Source: Psychromonas sp.
Lineage (GTDB): Bacteria > Pseudomonadota > Gammaproteobacteria > Enterobacterales > Psychromonadaceae
Length of the DNA stretch: 30,153 nt
Reading direction: 5' to 3'
Assembly (NCBI GenBank): GCA_023145575.1
Contig: JAGLDN010000276.1
Span: forward strand, 1-30,153
The notes under the pieces are model-generated. The model was not told the origin of the DNA. It saw nothing but the letters and a program-made list of their open reading frames with translations, and did no database searches. Positions 1 through 9,093 of this stretch are shown in pieces (position 1 is the first letter of the stretch; the number at the start of each line of letters is the position of its first letter). Made by a program: the position numbers and the translations under genes.

Positions 1-1
1 T

Positions 2-58
2 TATGGAAGACTGGCAGCTGCGATGATGCTTCGCAGTTACCCTGAACTTGGCTTTTGA
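2..58 (+). CDS. Possible C-terminal tail of an upstream gene (partial)
   Basis: A plus-strand frame enters from the window edge and reads YGRLAAAMMLRSYPELGF before a TGA at 56-58. The composition is protein-like and the frame is open to the edge, but 18 residues are too few to name a family. It could equally be chance. The 165 bases between it and nhaA show no other gene. Confidence 0.25.
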   Translation, partial: YGRLAAAMMLRSYPELGF

Positions 59-223
59 TTCGAATATATACCAAGGGAGCGAAAACATTCCTAAACACTG
101 TTAAATTAAACACCCTAAATCGTCTCGGGTATACTTCACGATTTCAACTCATTATTTAAAAGATTTAAACAATTTCAGATACAATTTAAGATCTTGGTCT
201 AACACTTTTTAGCAGGAGCACGA

Positions 224-1522
224 ATGAGCTCACAGAAATGGCATTGGCTACATAGCCCAATTACGGGCGGTGTATTACTCATGATTTCGTCAACAATTGC
301 ACTTGCATGGGCGAATATGTCGCCACAATCATACCATGCTTTTTGGTATAATTCATTATGGACAGTATCCCTAGGCGGCATAAATAGGATACATTCCATT
401 AACTTCCATCAAATTACTAATGAATTTTTAATGGCTATATTTTTCTTCTTTATTGGCTTAGAAATAAAACGGGAGCTATTAGATGGAGAGTTATCGAGCT
501 TTAAAAAAGCATCATTACCTTTATTTGCTGCGATAGGCGGTGTGATCGTCCCAGCTGGAATTTATTATTTCTTTAATTCAGGCACCTCAACTGTCAATGG
601 TTGGGGCATTCCAATGGCAACAGATATTGCCTTTGCACTAGGGGTATTAGCAATCGTCGGCACTCGAGTTCCACTGTCCCTTAAAATATTTTTATCGGCT
701 TTGGCAATCGGCGATGATCTAATGGCAGTGATTGTCATTGCAATTTTCTATACCCATGAAATTTACTTAAATTCATTGCTTTATGGCATGGCTGGAATTG
801 CTATATTGATAATTGCAAACAAGATAGGCATACGTAATAAATGGTTCTATTACGCAATAGGTCTGATCATTGTATGGGTCAGTTTCTTAATGTCTGGCAT
901 ACATGCTACCATTGCGGGAATTGCAGTTGCCTTCACAGTCCCCTCTCGTCGCGCTATTTCAATGGATGAATACCTTAATAAAACCAAAAATTTATTAAAG
1001 GGCTTAGAGCCAGAGCGTTTCTGTGAAAAGGATATATTAAGCCATCATGCCATTAAATCATTGAACGAAGTTAGGATCTTGAGTTTTAAAGCTGCAAATC
1101 CATTACAATTAAAAGAAGGCTCCTTGCACCCGCTCACCAGCCTATTTATTGTGCCATTTTTCGCCCTTGGTAATGCAGGCGTTATCATTAACAAAGAGCT
1201 GCTTCATCATTTAACCAATCCGATTGTGCTTGGTATTGCACTAGGCCTTATTTTTGGCAAACCGCTTGGTATTTATTTCTTCACTAAATTACTTATAATA
1301 CTGAAAATTGGCGAGTTACCACAAGGTGTCACTTGGTCTCATGTTATAGGTGTAGGCTTCTTGGCTGGGATGGGCTTTACTATGTCAATATTTATTACTG
1401 ATTTGGCATTAACTGAGCCAAAAGAACAAGTCATCGCCAAGGTTTCTGTCCTCATTGCCTCTGTGTTATCAGGGATCATTGGTTATCTGATTTTAATTAA
1501 CTCAAAGCAGGCAAAAACATAA
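224..1522 (+). CDS. nhaA: Na+/H+ antiporter NhaA
   Basis: Inner-membrane antiporter that exchanges cytoplasmic Na+ for external protons, serving salt and alkaline-pH homeostasis. The 432-residue product carries the family hallmarks. MATDIAFALG (131-140) gives Asp134, and AIGDDLMA (161-168) gives the ion-binding pair Asp164-Asp165, matching D133 and D163/D164 of the E. coli protein. FFFFIGLEIKREL lies at 73-85 and GKPLGIYFF at 345-353, whose lysine corresponds to E. coli K300. A conserved late segment with GMGFTMSIFI is present near 382-391. It is about 45 residues longer than E. coli NhaA (388), mostly through a charged loop at about 242-295. The ATG is preceded by AGGAG at 214-218. btuR follows after two bases, so the two are probably co-transcribed although functionally unrelated. 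Confidence 0.95.
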   Translation: MSSQKWHWLHSPITGGVLLMISSTIALAWANMSPQSYHAFWYNSLWTVSLGGINRIHSINFHQITNEFLMAIFFFFIGLEIKRELLDGELSSFKKASLPLFAAIGGVIVPAGIYYFFNSGTSTVNGWGIPMATDIAFALGVLAIVGTRVPLSLKIFLSALAIGDDLMAVIVIAIFYTHEIYLNSLLYGMAGIAILIIANKIGIRNKWFYYAIGLIIVWVSFLMSGIHATIAGIAVAFTVPSRRAISMDEYLNKTKNLLKGLEPERFCEKDILSHHAIKSLNEVRILSFKAANPLQLKEGSLHPLTSLFIVPFFALGNAGVIINKELLHHLTNPIVLGIALGLIFGKPLGIYFFTKLLIILKIGELPQGVTWSHVIGVGFLAGMGFTMSIFITDLALTEPKEQVIAKVSVLIASVLSGIIGYLILINSKQAKT

Positions 1523-1524
1523 CA

Positions 1525-2118
1525 ATGAAACACAAAAATCATTTAAAAAGGATGACGGCGATTAAAGAAAAACAAGATCAAAAAATCGCGGCTGCCACAA
1601 CCAAGCGTGGTGTATCTATTTTAATTGGCGGATCTGGAAAAGGAAAAAGTAGCTCTGCTTTTGGTATGTTGGCAAGATCACTTGGACATGGTCATAAAGT
1701 TGCCGTAGTACAGTTTTTAAAAGGCCCAATGAAAACAGGCGAGGAGCTATTTTTTAAAGAATATAACAATGTTGATTGGTTCGCTATGGGTGACGGGTTT
1801 ACTTGGGAAACACAAGATGCAGATCAAGATATTAAAAGTGCGGAAAAAGCATGGAAAAAAACGCAACAATTACTCAGTGACGATAAGTATCAATTAGTTA
1901 TTTTAGATGAAATCACCTATATGTTTAACTATCGATACTTAACGCTTAAACCGACATTAGAGGCACTTAAGAACCGTCCAAAAATGATGAATGTTATTAT
2001 GACTGGTAGAGCACCCAAACAAGATTTAATTGATGCAGTAGACACTTATAGTCTGATACTTAATGAAAAACACGCATTCAAAGATGGCGTGGAAGCGCAA
2101 GCTGGTATTGAGTGGTAA
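1525..2118 (+). CDS. btuR: Cob(I)yrinic acid a,c-diamide adenosyltransferase (BtuR/CobO)
   Basis: Cytosolic enzyme that transfers the 5'-deoxyadenosyl group of ATP to reduced corrinoids, making the adenosylated form used as coenzyme B12. The 197-residue length is typical of the family (E. coli BtuR 196). Visible are a P-loop-like GGSGKGKSSSAFG at 35-47, VVQFLKG at 61-67, an acidic VILDEI at 125-130, and the characteristic C-terminus ending in AGIEW. The P-loop ends in Ser-Ser instead of the usual Thr-Thr. The start is two bases after nhaA. No Shine-Dalgarno sequence stands directly before the ATG, only a more distant AGCAGG, so translation may be coupled to nhaA. No cobalamin synthesis or uptake genes lie nearby, which suggests a salvage role. 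Confidence 0.93.
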   Translation: MKHKNHLKRMTAIKEKQDQKIAAATTKRGVSILIGGSGKGKSSSAFGMLARSLGHGHKVAVVQFLKGPMKTGEELFFKEYNNVDWFAMGDGFTWETQDADQDIKSAEKAWKKTQQLLSDDKYQLVILDEITYMFNYRYLTLKPTLEALKNRPKMMNVIMTGRAPKQDLIDAVDTYSLILNEKHAFKDGVEAQAGIEW

Positions 2119-3123
2119 TATCTAACATTATATCCTTAAATAAATTCCGTAATAACAAGCCACTCAGAATAAGTGAGCATGGCTCTGCAAAACGACAAGA
2201 GTGCAAAGCCACAAAGAAAAAATGCCCAAAGCACATGCCATACGGATCTGATCAAGATAGCGTTACTACACAAGCAACAAACGCATTTATGCCCACGTTA
2301 CTTCCAAATGCAACCTCAGATCTGAAAATTTTTCTAGGGTACTCGGCATAAAATTTCCCTCTCGATGATGAACTATGTTAATCACCAAAGGTCGAATTAA
2401 AATAAAGACATTAATTTTTAAACGTTATTTACAGATTTAAATCAGCCTGCTATGACTGATAACCATTCAGTCTGTTTTTCATAAGATAACGCTTAACACG
2501 CTTTTTGCTGTTTTTTTTCTTTTTAAAAGAGTTATGTGTAAGCGGCTATTTAAAATTGCGAAACGATCAAATAGATCCTCTACTCGATTTTCTTTTTAAT
2601 CGATACCCCCCTCGCAGAGTTTCTATGATCAGTTGCTGTCAACGACAAAGCCAATAAATCGAACGAAAATACACCTTTTATACTATTCTCATTGAATAAT
2701 AACTTACTACGGAATAGCGCTTTAAAATTAGATGGCCTTGGTAAGTACCCTGCCCCATTAACATATTTGGGAATGCATGGCGGATATTTTTGATTGCTTA
2801 TGCGCCTTGAGTTGTTCTAAACGTGATCTCGCACAATGTTGGACATTATCGATTAACAAATGAATAATTTTTTGCTTTATTGGCATCGAGGATGGTAATA
2901 ACTGGGATGATTTTTATTGCTGATAAGCGTTTTTTAAATAAGATATTCGTAACTACTTGAATGATCTTATTTTTATTTATCGCCATATTTTACCTTATAA
3001 ATCAAAACGATTTTGATGAAAATAAAATTTACTGGCAAAGATCAACCGCACCGAGTAAAATGGATAAATTATTTATTGTCATTGGTATTAGCTTATCAAA
3101 ACCCACCACACAAGAGTAAAAAC
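2119..3123. other. Gene-poor stretch between btuR and opdA
   Basis: About one kilobase without a convincing gene. An open frame at 2112-2351 begins with GTG inside btuR and shows no domain or sensible composition. On the minus strand, from about 2980 downwards, a GGTAAAAT-ATG start gives about 46 codons beginning MAINKNKIIQVVTNIL, then breaks into stops and frame changes. This could be the relic of a gene but the family is not recognisable. No terminator hairpin with a T-run was seen after btuR. Confidence 0.5.
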
Positions 3124-5172
3124 ATGACGAATATTGACATCAGCAACAGCCACCCTGAAAATTTACCATTATTTAGTACAATCAAAATACAACACATTGT
3201 TGCCGATATTACAGCGGCAATTTCAAAATCAAAATCTTTATTAGAAAAACAATTAAAAGATACAGATCAATTTACTTGGGATAATTTAGTCAATGTACTT
3301 GATGAGTCGGATGATAATCTTGCAAAAATATGGTCTCCTATTTCACATATGAATAGTGTTGTCAGTAACGATGTTTTGCGAGAAGCACATGATGCATGCT
3401 TACCCTTATTTTCTAATTACTCTACTTATTTGGGACAACATGAGGGGCTTTTTCAAGCCTATTTAAGCCTTGCCAACAGCAACGAATTTACCAACTTAAA
3501 CACCGCGCAACAAAAAGTCATTAATAATACGCTACGCGATTTTAGATTATCTGGTATTGCATTATCTGATGATAAAAAAGTGCGTTATGGTGAAATAACT
3601 CAACAACTTTCTCAGCTTCAATCTAAATTTCAAAACAACGTCATGGATGCGACTTTAGCTTGGAGCAAATTAATAAGTGATAAAGGAGAGTTGGATGGAT
3701 TACCTGAAAGTGCTTTGATCGCAGCAAAGCAAATGGCAAGTGAAAAAGATAAGGACGGCTATTTATTTACGCTAGATTTTCCAAGCTACATGCCCGTAAT
3801 CACTTATGCGAAAAACAGTAATCTACGTGAAGAATTTTATACTGCATATGTAACTCGTGCGTCCGAAATGGGACCAAATGCTGGTGAATTTGATAACACG
3901 GCTATTATTGAGGAAATACTCGCACTGCGTCATGAGCTTGCATTAATACTTGATTTTGCTAATTATGCCGATTTTAGCTTGGCGACAAAAATGGCAGAAA
4001 CATCGAATCAGGTTATTTCCTTTCTTACAGAGTTAGGTAAAAAATCAGTCCCGCAAGCACACCAAGAAAAGCAATCTATTGTAGATCATTCTAACGAGAC
4101 AGATGGTATTGATTCTCTAGAACCTTGGGATTTAAGCTATTATGCAGAGCAATTAAAACAACAACGTTATGCTATTTCAGATGAAGTATTACGCCCTTAC
4201 TTTCCTGAAAATAAAGTTTTGTCAGGTCTTTTTTCAGTTGTTAATCGCTTATTTTCTATTAATATTGACGAAGTTCATAACTTTGATACTTGGCATACTG
4301 ATGTACGACTTTTTAATATAACAAATAAACAAGGTAAGCTGATTGGTCGCTTCTATTTTGATTTCTATGCCAGAGAGCATAAACGCGGAGGCGCTTGGAT
4401 GGATGTCTGTCGTGCTCGTCGTCGGCAACTCAATGGTGAGTTACAATTGCCCGTCGCTTTCTTAACCTGTAATTTCAATAAGCCAGTCGGTGACAAACCT
4501 GCTTTATTTACACATAACGAGGTAATTACAATGTTCCACGAGTTTGGACATGGTCTCCACCACATGCTAACAAAAGTCGAAGTGGCAGGCGTTTCTGGTA
4601 TCAATGGGGTACCTTGGGATGCGGTTGAATTGCCAAGTCAATTTTTAGAAAACTGGTGCTGGGAGCCTGACGCTTTAGCGTTGATTTCAGGGCATGTTGA
4701 TACAGGCGAACCATTACCCACTGAGTTACTTGAGAAGATGCTTGCTGCGAAAAACTATAATAGTGCCTTAACAATGGTTCGTCAGCTTGAATTCTCACTG
4801 TTTGATTTTATTTTACATTATCAATATCAACCTAATGTTACTAGACAAGTGCAAACTGTTTTAGATTCGGTGAGGAAAGACGTAGCAGTCAATAAAACGC
4901 CGGACTTCAATCGCTTTCAAAATAGTTTTGGTCATATTTTTGCAGGCGGCTATGCGGCTGGATATTACAGCTATAAATGGGCAGAGGTCTTATCAGCCGA
5001 TGCATTTTCTAAATTTGAGTTAGAAGGGATTTTTAATCAACAAACAGGTGAAAAATTTTTGAATGCTATTTTAGAAAAAGGAGGAAGTAGACCACCGATG
5101 ACATTATTTAAAGACTTTATGGGAAGAGAGCCAAGCATTGATGCCCTATTAAAGCACAGTGGTATTCGATAA
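3124..5172 (+). CDS. prlC: Oligopeptidase A (M3 zinc metallopeptidase)
   Basis: Cytoplasmic oligopeptidase (OpdA/PrlC) that degrades short peptides, including cleaved signal peptides. The product of 682 residues fits the E. coli enzyme (680). The zinc site is complete: HEFGH at 472-476, with the third ligand Glu502 in DAVELPSQF, giving the thimet-oligopeptidase spacing. Near-identical family blocks include FTHNEVITMFHEFGHGLHHM (461-480), IFAGGYAAGYYSY and a C-terminal GREPSIDALL. The frame is open to 3013, but the first 37 codons have no ribosome site and no family similarity. The ATG at 3124 has a weak AAGAG in front and begins as MTNIDI, close to the E. coli start. The E. coli neighbour rsmJ is not downstream. 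Confidence 0.95.
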   Translation: MTNIDISNSHPENLPLFSTIKIQHIVADITAAISKSKSLLEKQLKDTDQFTWDNLVNVLDESDDNLAKIWSPISHMNSVVSNDVLREAHDACLPLFSNYSTYLGQHEGLFQAYLSLANSNEFTNLNTAQQKVINNTLRDFRLSGIALSDDKKVRYGEITQQLSQLQSKFQNNVMDATLAWSKLISDKGELDGLPESALIAAKQMASEKDKDGYLFTLDFPSYMPVITYAKNSNLREEFYTAYVTRASEMGPNAGEFDNTAIIEEILALRHELALILDFANYADFSLATKMAETSNQVISFLTELGKKSVPQAHQEKQSIVDHSNETDGIDSLEPWDLSYYAEQLKQQRYAISDEVLRPYFPENKVLSGLFSVVNRLFSINIDEVHNFDTWHTDVRLFNITNKQGKLIGRFYFDFYAREHKRGGAWMDVCRARRRQLNGELQLPVAFLTCNFNKPVGDKPALFTHNEVITMFHEFGHGLHHMLTKVEVAGVSGINGVPWDAVELPSQFLENWCWEPDALALISGHVDTGEPLPTELLEKMLAAKNYNSALTMVRQLEFSLFDFILHYQYQPNVTRQVQTVLDSVRKDVAVNKTPDFNRFQNSFGHIFAGGYAAGYYSYKWAEVLSADAFSKFELEGIFNQQTGEKFLNAILEKGGSRPPMTLFKDFMGREPSIDALLKHSGIR

Positions 5173-5533
5173 TTTAAACGTAAATTATTATTTTCATCAG
5201 CAATTAAAATCTAAACCGATGTTACAAAAAGATACGATGCCTGTCATTAGATCGGGTGATCAATTAAAGAAACAAATATTGAACTATCAATTACTTACGG
5301 CGCTAATCATTTGCCTAACTAATTAACAGATGATATTAATTCTTACAGTGTTACTCCCTGATAGATTATTGTAACGCAGAGCGGGTCTTCGATCTTTACA
5401 AAAAAGAGCAAGGCAACCCGTAGCAATCAACAAGGTTATAAAATTTAGACTTAGCACTACTCGCTATAAATTAAAGTCTTTATTTTAATTCGTCTTCTGA
5501 GAAAATTAACCTTGTTCATTATCTCCGAGGATA
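5173..5533. other. Non-coding, degenerate repeat DNA after opdA
   Basis: No gene seen. Bases 5408-5511 can be aligned without gaps for most of their length to 8882-8984 on the other side of the restriction-modification locus. Shared blocks are CAAGGCAACC, GTTATAAAAT and ATTTTAATTC in the same order and spacing, although the sequence between them has diverged strongly. This looks like an old dispersed repeat. Confidence 0.4.
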
Positions 5534-5644
5534 AGGCAGATTCAACCGCCAAATGCATAATCGTCATGCCGCTTGTGCTCGCATATGTTTCATCATTATT
5601 TCGAATAGTGTTTGGTATAATATCGCTTTTCTTGTCCTATTATT
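5534..5644 (-). pseudogene. IS30-family transposase C-terminal remnant with element end
   Basis: Read on the minus strand, this gives NNRTRKAILYQTLFEIMM and then KHMRAQAA followed by a stop. It resembles the LNNRPRK...TPFE...ALA end of IS30-family transposases, followed by a tail ending GGTTGAATCTGCCT that probably contains the element's terminal repeat. A codon just upstream is TAA where the sister copy at 14898-15008 has TTG. The two copies are in opposite orientation and about 81% identical by hand alignment (88 of 108 aligned bases, two 3-base gaps). Only the last part of the gene survives. Confidence 0.6.
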
Positions 5645-5656
5645 TTACTCAATATA

Positions 5657-5836
5657 TTATTCGTTAAATTGTGCTTGTTTATCTTGACCGAATTTGTGTA
5701 CTACACCTTTAAATTGCTTGTAACTGAAATTGCTACGATGCAGCCATTTGTGTAGACCGGATCTTGAATATTCAATCGAAAACGTTGTTTTTATATACTC
5801 ACAGATATCGCTTATACCGATGAAAGTAACGTCTGT
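5657..5836 (-). pseudogene. IS630-family transposase remnant
   Basis: The minus-strand frame reads about 59 codons, including YSRSGLHKWLHRSNFSYKQF and GVVHKFGQDKQAQFNE. It matches the helix-turn-helix and linker region of IS630/Tc1-type transposases (pattern Y-S-x-S-G-hydrophobic-x-x-W-L-H-R...FSYKxPKG). It ends at a TAA (5657-5659) where the family would continue, and abuts the IS30 remnant. The DDE catalytic domain is missing, so it is dead. Confidence 0.65.
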
Positions 5837-5844
5837 TAAAATGA

Positions 5845-6632
5845 GCTATTACTAATTCAGTATAAATACTATTTAATTGACTGTCTAAGCCATGATAATT
5901 TGAGCTAGTCTTTTGCATTGAAGAATACTCATAAAGGTGGGGAAGAATACTGCTTTTGTGTTTCCTTCGCACCTGATAAATCATTTTCTCAGACCACTCT
6001 TCAAAAAATAGTAAAATAGCTTTTAATCGATCATACTCTCACTTATCACGAGACATTTTATGCTGTGATCCAAGTCTTATTTTTCCTAAATGTGATAATG
6101 GTATTTCCATGGTGTAATAATGATTTTTTTTAAAATAATTTAAAGTGTCTTTTCCTAAAAGAGATCAATTATCAAAGATCACGGGTATAGAGTACTTGAA
6201 ACTGCGAAAGCTAATGACCTCGATACTGAGGTTATATGAAAGTTATAATCAAAAGTTAGCACTTCCTGAATAAGATAAACACGTCATTAAGTTATTGCCT
6301 TTGTACTTCAAAAACAAAGCTTTAATGGTATGGGATAAACACACCTAAGTGGGTGTATTGGTCGATTACTATATTAATTCACAATTCACAATTGACAAAG
6401 CTCAATAGCGTTGCAATCTTATTTTATACATTTCAAGATGGTCAAGAGAGGATTCATCCTGTATTATTTCGATGACTTTGATAGATTTTGTGGTGCAGGT
6501 ATTTATTTCTAAATCACCATGAAAATAAACCCCTACCACTTTATATTTCCCATATATTTGTGTGGATCCGCCACTTTTTGCAATATATTAAAAATATAAT
6601 ACTCAAAAATAGACTAAGGCTTAATAAAATAA
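5845..6632. other. Gene-poor stretch upstream of the methylase gene
   Basis: No credible gene. A 61-codon minus-strand frame at 5799-5984 overlaps the IS630 remnant in another frame and has no recognisable motif. The region is very AT-rich, with simple runs near 6570-6630. I could not identify a confident promoter or a controller-protein box for the following restriction-modification genes. Confidence 0.4.
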
Positions 6633-7442
6633 ATGTGTAGACCAGTAATAAAATGGGTAGGAGGTAAAAGACAGTTAATAAAAGAATTAACAAAGCTCTT
6701 ACCAAAAGACTATAACCGCTATTTTGAGCCTTTTATTGGAGGTGGTGCCCTCTTTTTCTCTCTTAAACAACAGGATAATTTTATTAGTGATTACAACTCG
6801 GAATTAACAAATTTATATTCAGTAATAAAAAATGACAAAGAAAAATTAAGCAACGATTTAAAAAAACATAAAAATACACAAGAGTATTATTATGAAACTC
6901 GAGCATTAGATAGACAAGAAGACAAGTATAAAAGATTATCTAAAATAAAAAAAGCAAGTAGGTTCATCTATCTGAATAAAACAGGTTTTAATGGACTGTA
7001 CAGAGTCAATAAATCTGGTCAAAATAATGTCCCATATGGTAAATACAAAAATCCAACTCTTTTCAATGATGAAAATTTAACCGCGTGCAGTAAATTATTG
7101 CAAGATACTGAAATAAAAACGGGTGATTTTGAAATCATTAAACCACATATAAAGCAAGGCGATCTTATTTATTTTGACCCTCCATATGCCCCTTTAAACG
7201 AAACTTCTTTTACTTCATATACAGATAAAGGTTTTAATATGGGTATGCAAGAAAGATTAAAATTAATGTGTGATTATATTGATAGTATTGGTGCGTATTT
7301 TATGATGTCGAATTCTCATACAGATTTCATTTTAAATTTATACAAAGATTATAAAATAAAGACAGTAATGGCGAATAGGGTTGTTAATTGTAGAGCAACA
7401 GGTAGAGGAAAAATTAAAGAAGTTGTAGTAATAAATTATTAA
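6633..7442 (+). CDS. Dam-like DNA adenine-N6 methyltransferase (type II R-M methylase)
   Basis: Transfers a methyl group from S-adenosylmethionine to an adenine in its target site, shielding host DNA from the partner nuclease. This is a D12-class (alpha) methylase of 269 residues. KWVGGKRQLI is at 7-16, the SAM-binding FEPFIGGGALFF at 31-42, the family block FIYLNKTGFNGLYRVN at 111-126 with VPYGKYKNP following, the catalytic DPPYAPL at 182-188, and a C-terminal RGKIKEVVV. The same architecture occurs in Dam, DpnII/MboI-type and EcoRV-type methylases, so GATC or a GATC-containing site is possible but not shown. The start is fixed by KWVGGK lying only six residues in. The ribosome site is weak. 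The nuclease gene follows 13 bases later, and the lower-GC coding sequence suggests transfer. Confidence 0.9.
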   Translation: MCRPVIKWVGGKRQLIKELTKLLPKDYNRYFEPFIGGGALFFSLKQQDNFISDYNSELTNLYSVIKNDKEKLSNDLKKHKNTQEYYYETRALDRQEDKYKRLSKIKKASRFIYLNKTGFNGLYRVNKSGQNNVPYGKYKNPTLFNDENLTACSKLLQDTEIKTGDFEIIKPHIKQGDLIYFDPPYAPLNETSFTSYTDKGFNMGMQERLKLMCDYIDSIGAYFMMSNSHTDFILNLYKDYKIKTVMANRVVNCRATGRGKIKEVVVINY

Positions 7443-7455
7443 ATTGGATTACATA

Positions 7456-8679
7456 ATGGCAACACCAAAAATAAGTAATAATCAGTCATGGGAAAATATT
7501 TTCAATCGTTACAAAATACTCAATCAAGTTAAATCAAATGGATATGCTGATATTACCGCTAATGAAATAAAAGATGTTGATGGTAAAGAAGCCAGACTTA
7601 TGACAAAAGTAGATTTTAGACAAAATCTACCAACCATTATGAGTAACGAAAATTTATCAATTTTAGCAATAAAAAATGGGCTGTATCGTATTGCTAAAAA
7701 CGACCCATTTATAAATATACAGAAAAAAATACACACTAAAATCATCGATATTACTGCTCCAAAAGACATTGTAAGCATTGACCTTTTTAATATTAAAAGC
7801 GAAGGCTCTGCGCTTGATATCGCTTATATCACTATGATGTGTGATCGCGTATTTAAAGAAGAAAGCAATTTAACTATAAGAGGTCGTTTAAGAGGTGATT
7901 TATCGTTCAAAATTGGAACGACTCCGTATGATATTAACGGTGTTCAAATAGAAGTAGATGGCGGTTATGAAGCTAAAAAAGCAATCCATTTAATTGAAGC
8001 AAAAATAGGATTTAGAGATAATATCAATATAAGACAGTTGCTTTACCCTCAATTATATTGGGAAAAAAAAGTTAAAAAAGCAAAAGATATTAAAAGTTAT
8101 ATCTTTTATCTTCAAGATGATGTTTTTAGATTTATTCCCTATATATATGACGGAGTAAAAGGTTATGCAGACCATACTCAAGAAACCGCATTCAGATTTA
8201 TAGAGCCAACATCTACATTTTCAATTTATGACATTTCAATAGATGAGAAGAAAATAGACCGCTCTGTTCCATTTCCTCAAGCGGATAAGTTAGACAAAAT
8301 TAATGATATGATGATCGTTATATTCAATAATGAATCTCTAGTTAAATATGAGCTTGAATTAGAATTCGATATTGTTCCCCGCCAGATAGATTATTATTTT
8401 AATGTTCTTAAATGGCTGAAGGTTTGTACAGAAAAGGATGGATGTTTAATTTTAACAAAGATAGGCGAAAAAATAATCGCTCTACCGTTCAAGCGAAGAA
8501 TTGAAGAGCTTGCCAAAATTGTTTTTGCAGAGCCAATCTTTCATAAATCATTACATGACCAATTTATTAATGAAGAGTTGTATTTAAAATATAAAATGCA
8601 AAGCCCCAGCACACGTAAGAGACGATTACAAACGGTTATAGCTTGGATAAAATATTTTAAAACTGTCTTTGAGGGATAG
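7456..8679 (+). CDS. Putative type II restriction endonuclease, PD-(D/E)XK fold
   Basis: Likely cuts unmethylated DNA at the site protected by the upstream methylase. The 407-residue product has a central candidate active site: QIEVDGGYE at 164-172 followed by LIEAKIG at 179-185, giving the D...E-x-K arrangement (Asp168, Glu181, Lys183). I recognise the overall pattern from a family of type II enzymes encoded beside Dam-like methylases: an N-terminal region with ITANEIKD and EARLMTKVD, then the xQIEhDGGYE/EAK core. A C-terminal winged-helix-like part follows (VPRQIDYYFNVLKWL, then LTKIGEKI). The frame extends to a TTG at 7444, but the ATG at 7456 is the better start. The site specificity cannot be read from the sequence. 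No separate controller gene is seen. Confidence 0.8.
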   Translation: MATPKISNNQSWENIFNRYKILNQVKSNGYADITANEIKDVDGKEARLMTKVDFRQNLPTIMSNENLSILAIKNGLYRIAKNDPFINIQKKIHTKIIDITAPKDIVSIDLFNIKSEGSALDIAYITMMCDRVFKEESNLTIRGRLRGDLSFKIGTTPYDINGVQIEVDGGYEAKKAIHLIEAKIGFRDNINIRQLLYPQLYWEKKVKKAKDIKSYIFYLQDDVFRFIPYIYDGVKGYADHTQETAFRFIEPTSTFSIYDISIDEKKIDRSVPFPQADKLDKINDMMIVIFNNESLVKYELELEFDIVPRQIDYYFNVLKWLKVCTEKDGCLILTKIGEKIIALPFKRRIEELAKIVFAEPIFHKSLHDQFINEELYLKYKMQSPSTRKRRLQTVIAWIKYFKTVFEG

Positions 8680-9093
8680 CGAGTTTCAATCTAACTGCGT
8701 AAATGCACTTTTAGGTATGAGGAGCGATTTCCTCCTCAAACTCGATCATATATCCATGATACGTAAAAGGCTTTGTCAGGCTTTTACTCGGTTGATCCTG
8801 TGTGTTCGGTTGATCCTGTGTGTATTAATGCAACGCAAGGTTGCTATTTTTCATAAATTAAGCCGAGTTAGCGCCCGAGGGACAAGGCAACCTGCATCAA
8901 AGGGTAAAGTTATAAAATATCTTCAGATAACAACCGATTAAGAATCAAATTGTTAATTTTAATTCACGCGTCAAGAGATTAACACAGTTAATGATCAAGA
9001 GGACGACTTTACGCCTCCCATTTCGGCACAATTTGCCAATCTGACATTTAATCTTGATGTGATATTGGCATAAGCAAGTATTAAAAACATTTT
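8680..9093. other. Non-coding stretch between the R-M locus and hrpA
   Basis: No gene is supported; a 90-codon frame here (8669-8941) consists largely of repeated DNA. It holds an inverted GAGGAG/CTCCTC near 8719-8739, an exact 18-base tandem duplication at 8788-8823, and the degenerate repeat 8882-8984 that is related to 5408-5511. hrpA and the nuclease gene converge here, but no clear T-rich terminator was found. Confidence 0.5.
8788..8823. repeat. Exact 18-bp tandem duplication
   Basis: The unit TCGGTTGATCCTGTGTGT occurs twice in a row (8788-8805 and 8806-8823) without a mismatch. It lies in the non-coding DNA downstream of the restriction endonuclease gene. A perfect two-unit copy suggests a recent slippage or repair event. 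Confidence 0.9.

Noticed and set aside
2112..2351. 79-codon frame overlapping the end of btuR
   Set aside because: GTG start inside btuR, no ribosome site, no domain, odd composition and no partner. Treated as chance.
3013..3123. 37-codon N-terminal extension of oligopeptidase A
   Set aside because: No ribosome site at 3013 and no family similarity in the extension; the ATG at 3124 gives the standard length.
5534..5587. Ankyrin-repeat-like reading (TSGMTIMHLAVESA) of the repeated segment
   Set aside because: The frame is preceded by stops in both copies. The alternative frame is a clear IS30 transposase C-terminus, which explains the conservation better.
5799..5984. 61-codon minus-strand frame
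   Set aside because: Overlaps the IS630 remnant in a different frame; no start signals or motifs.
8669..8941. 90-codon frame after the restriction endonuclease gene
   Set aside because: Contains the 18-bp tandem duplication and repeat DNA, low-complexity product, no recognisable motif.
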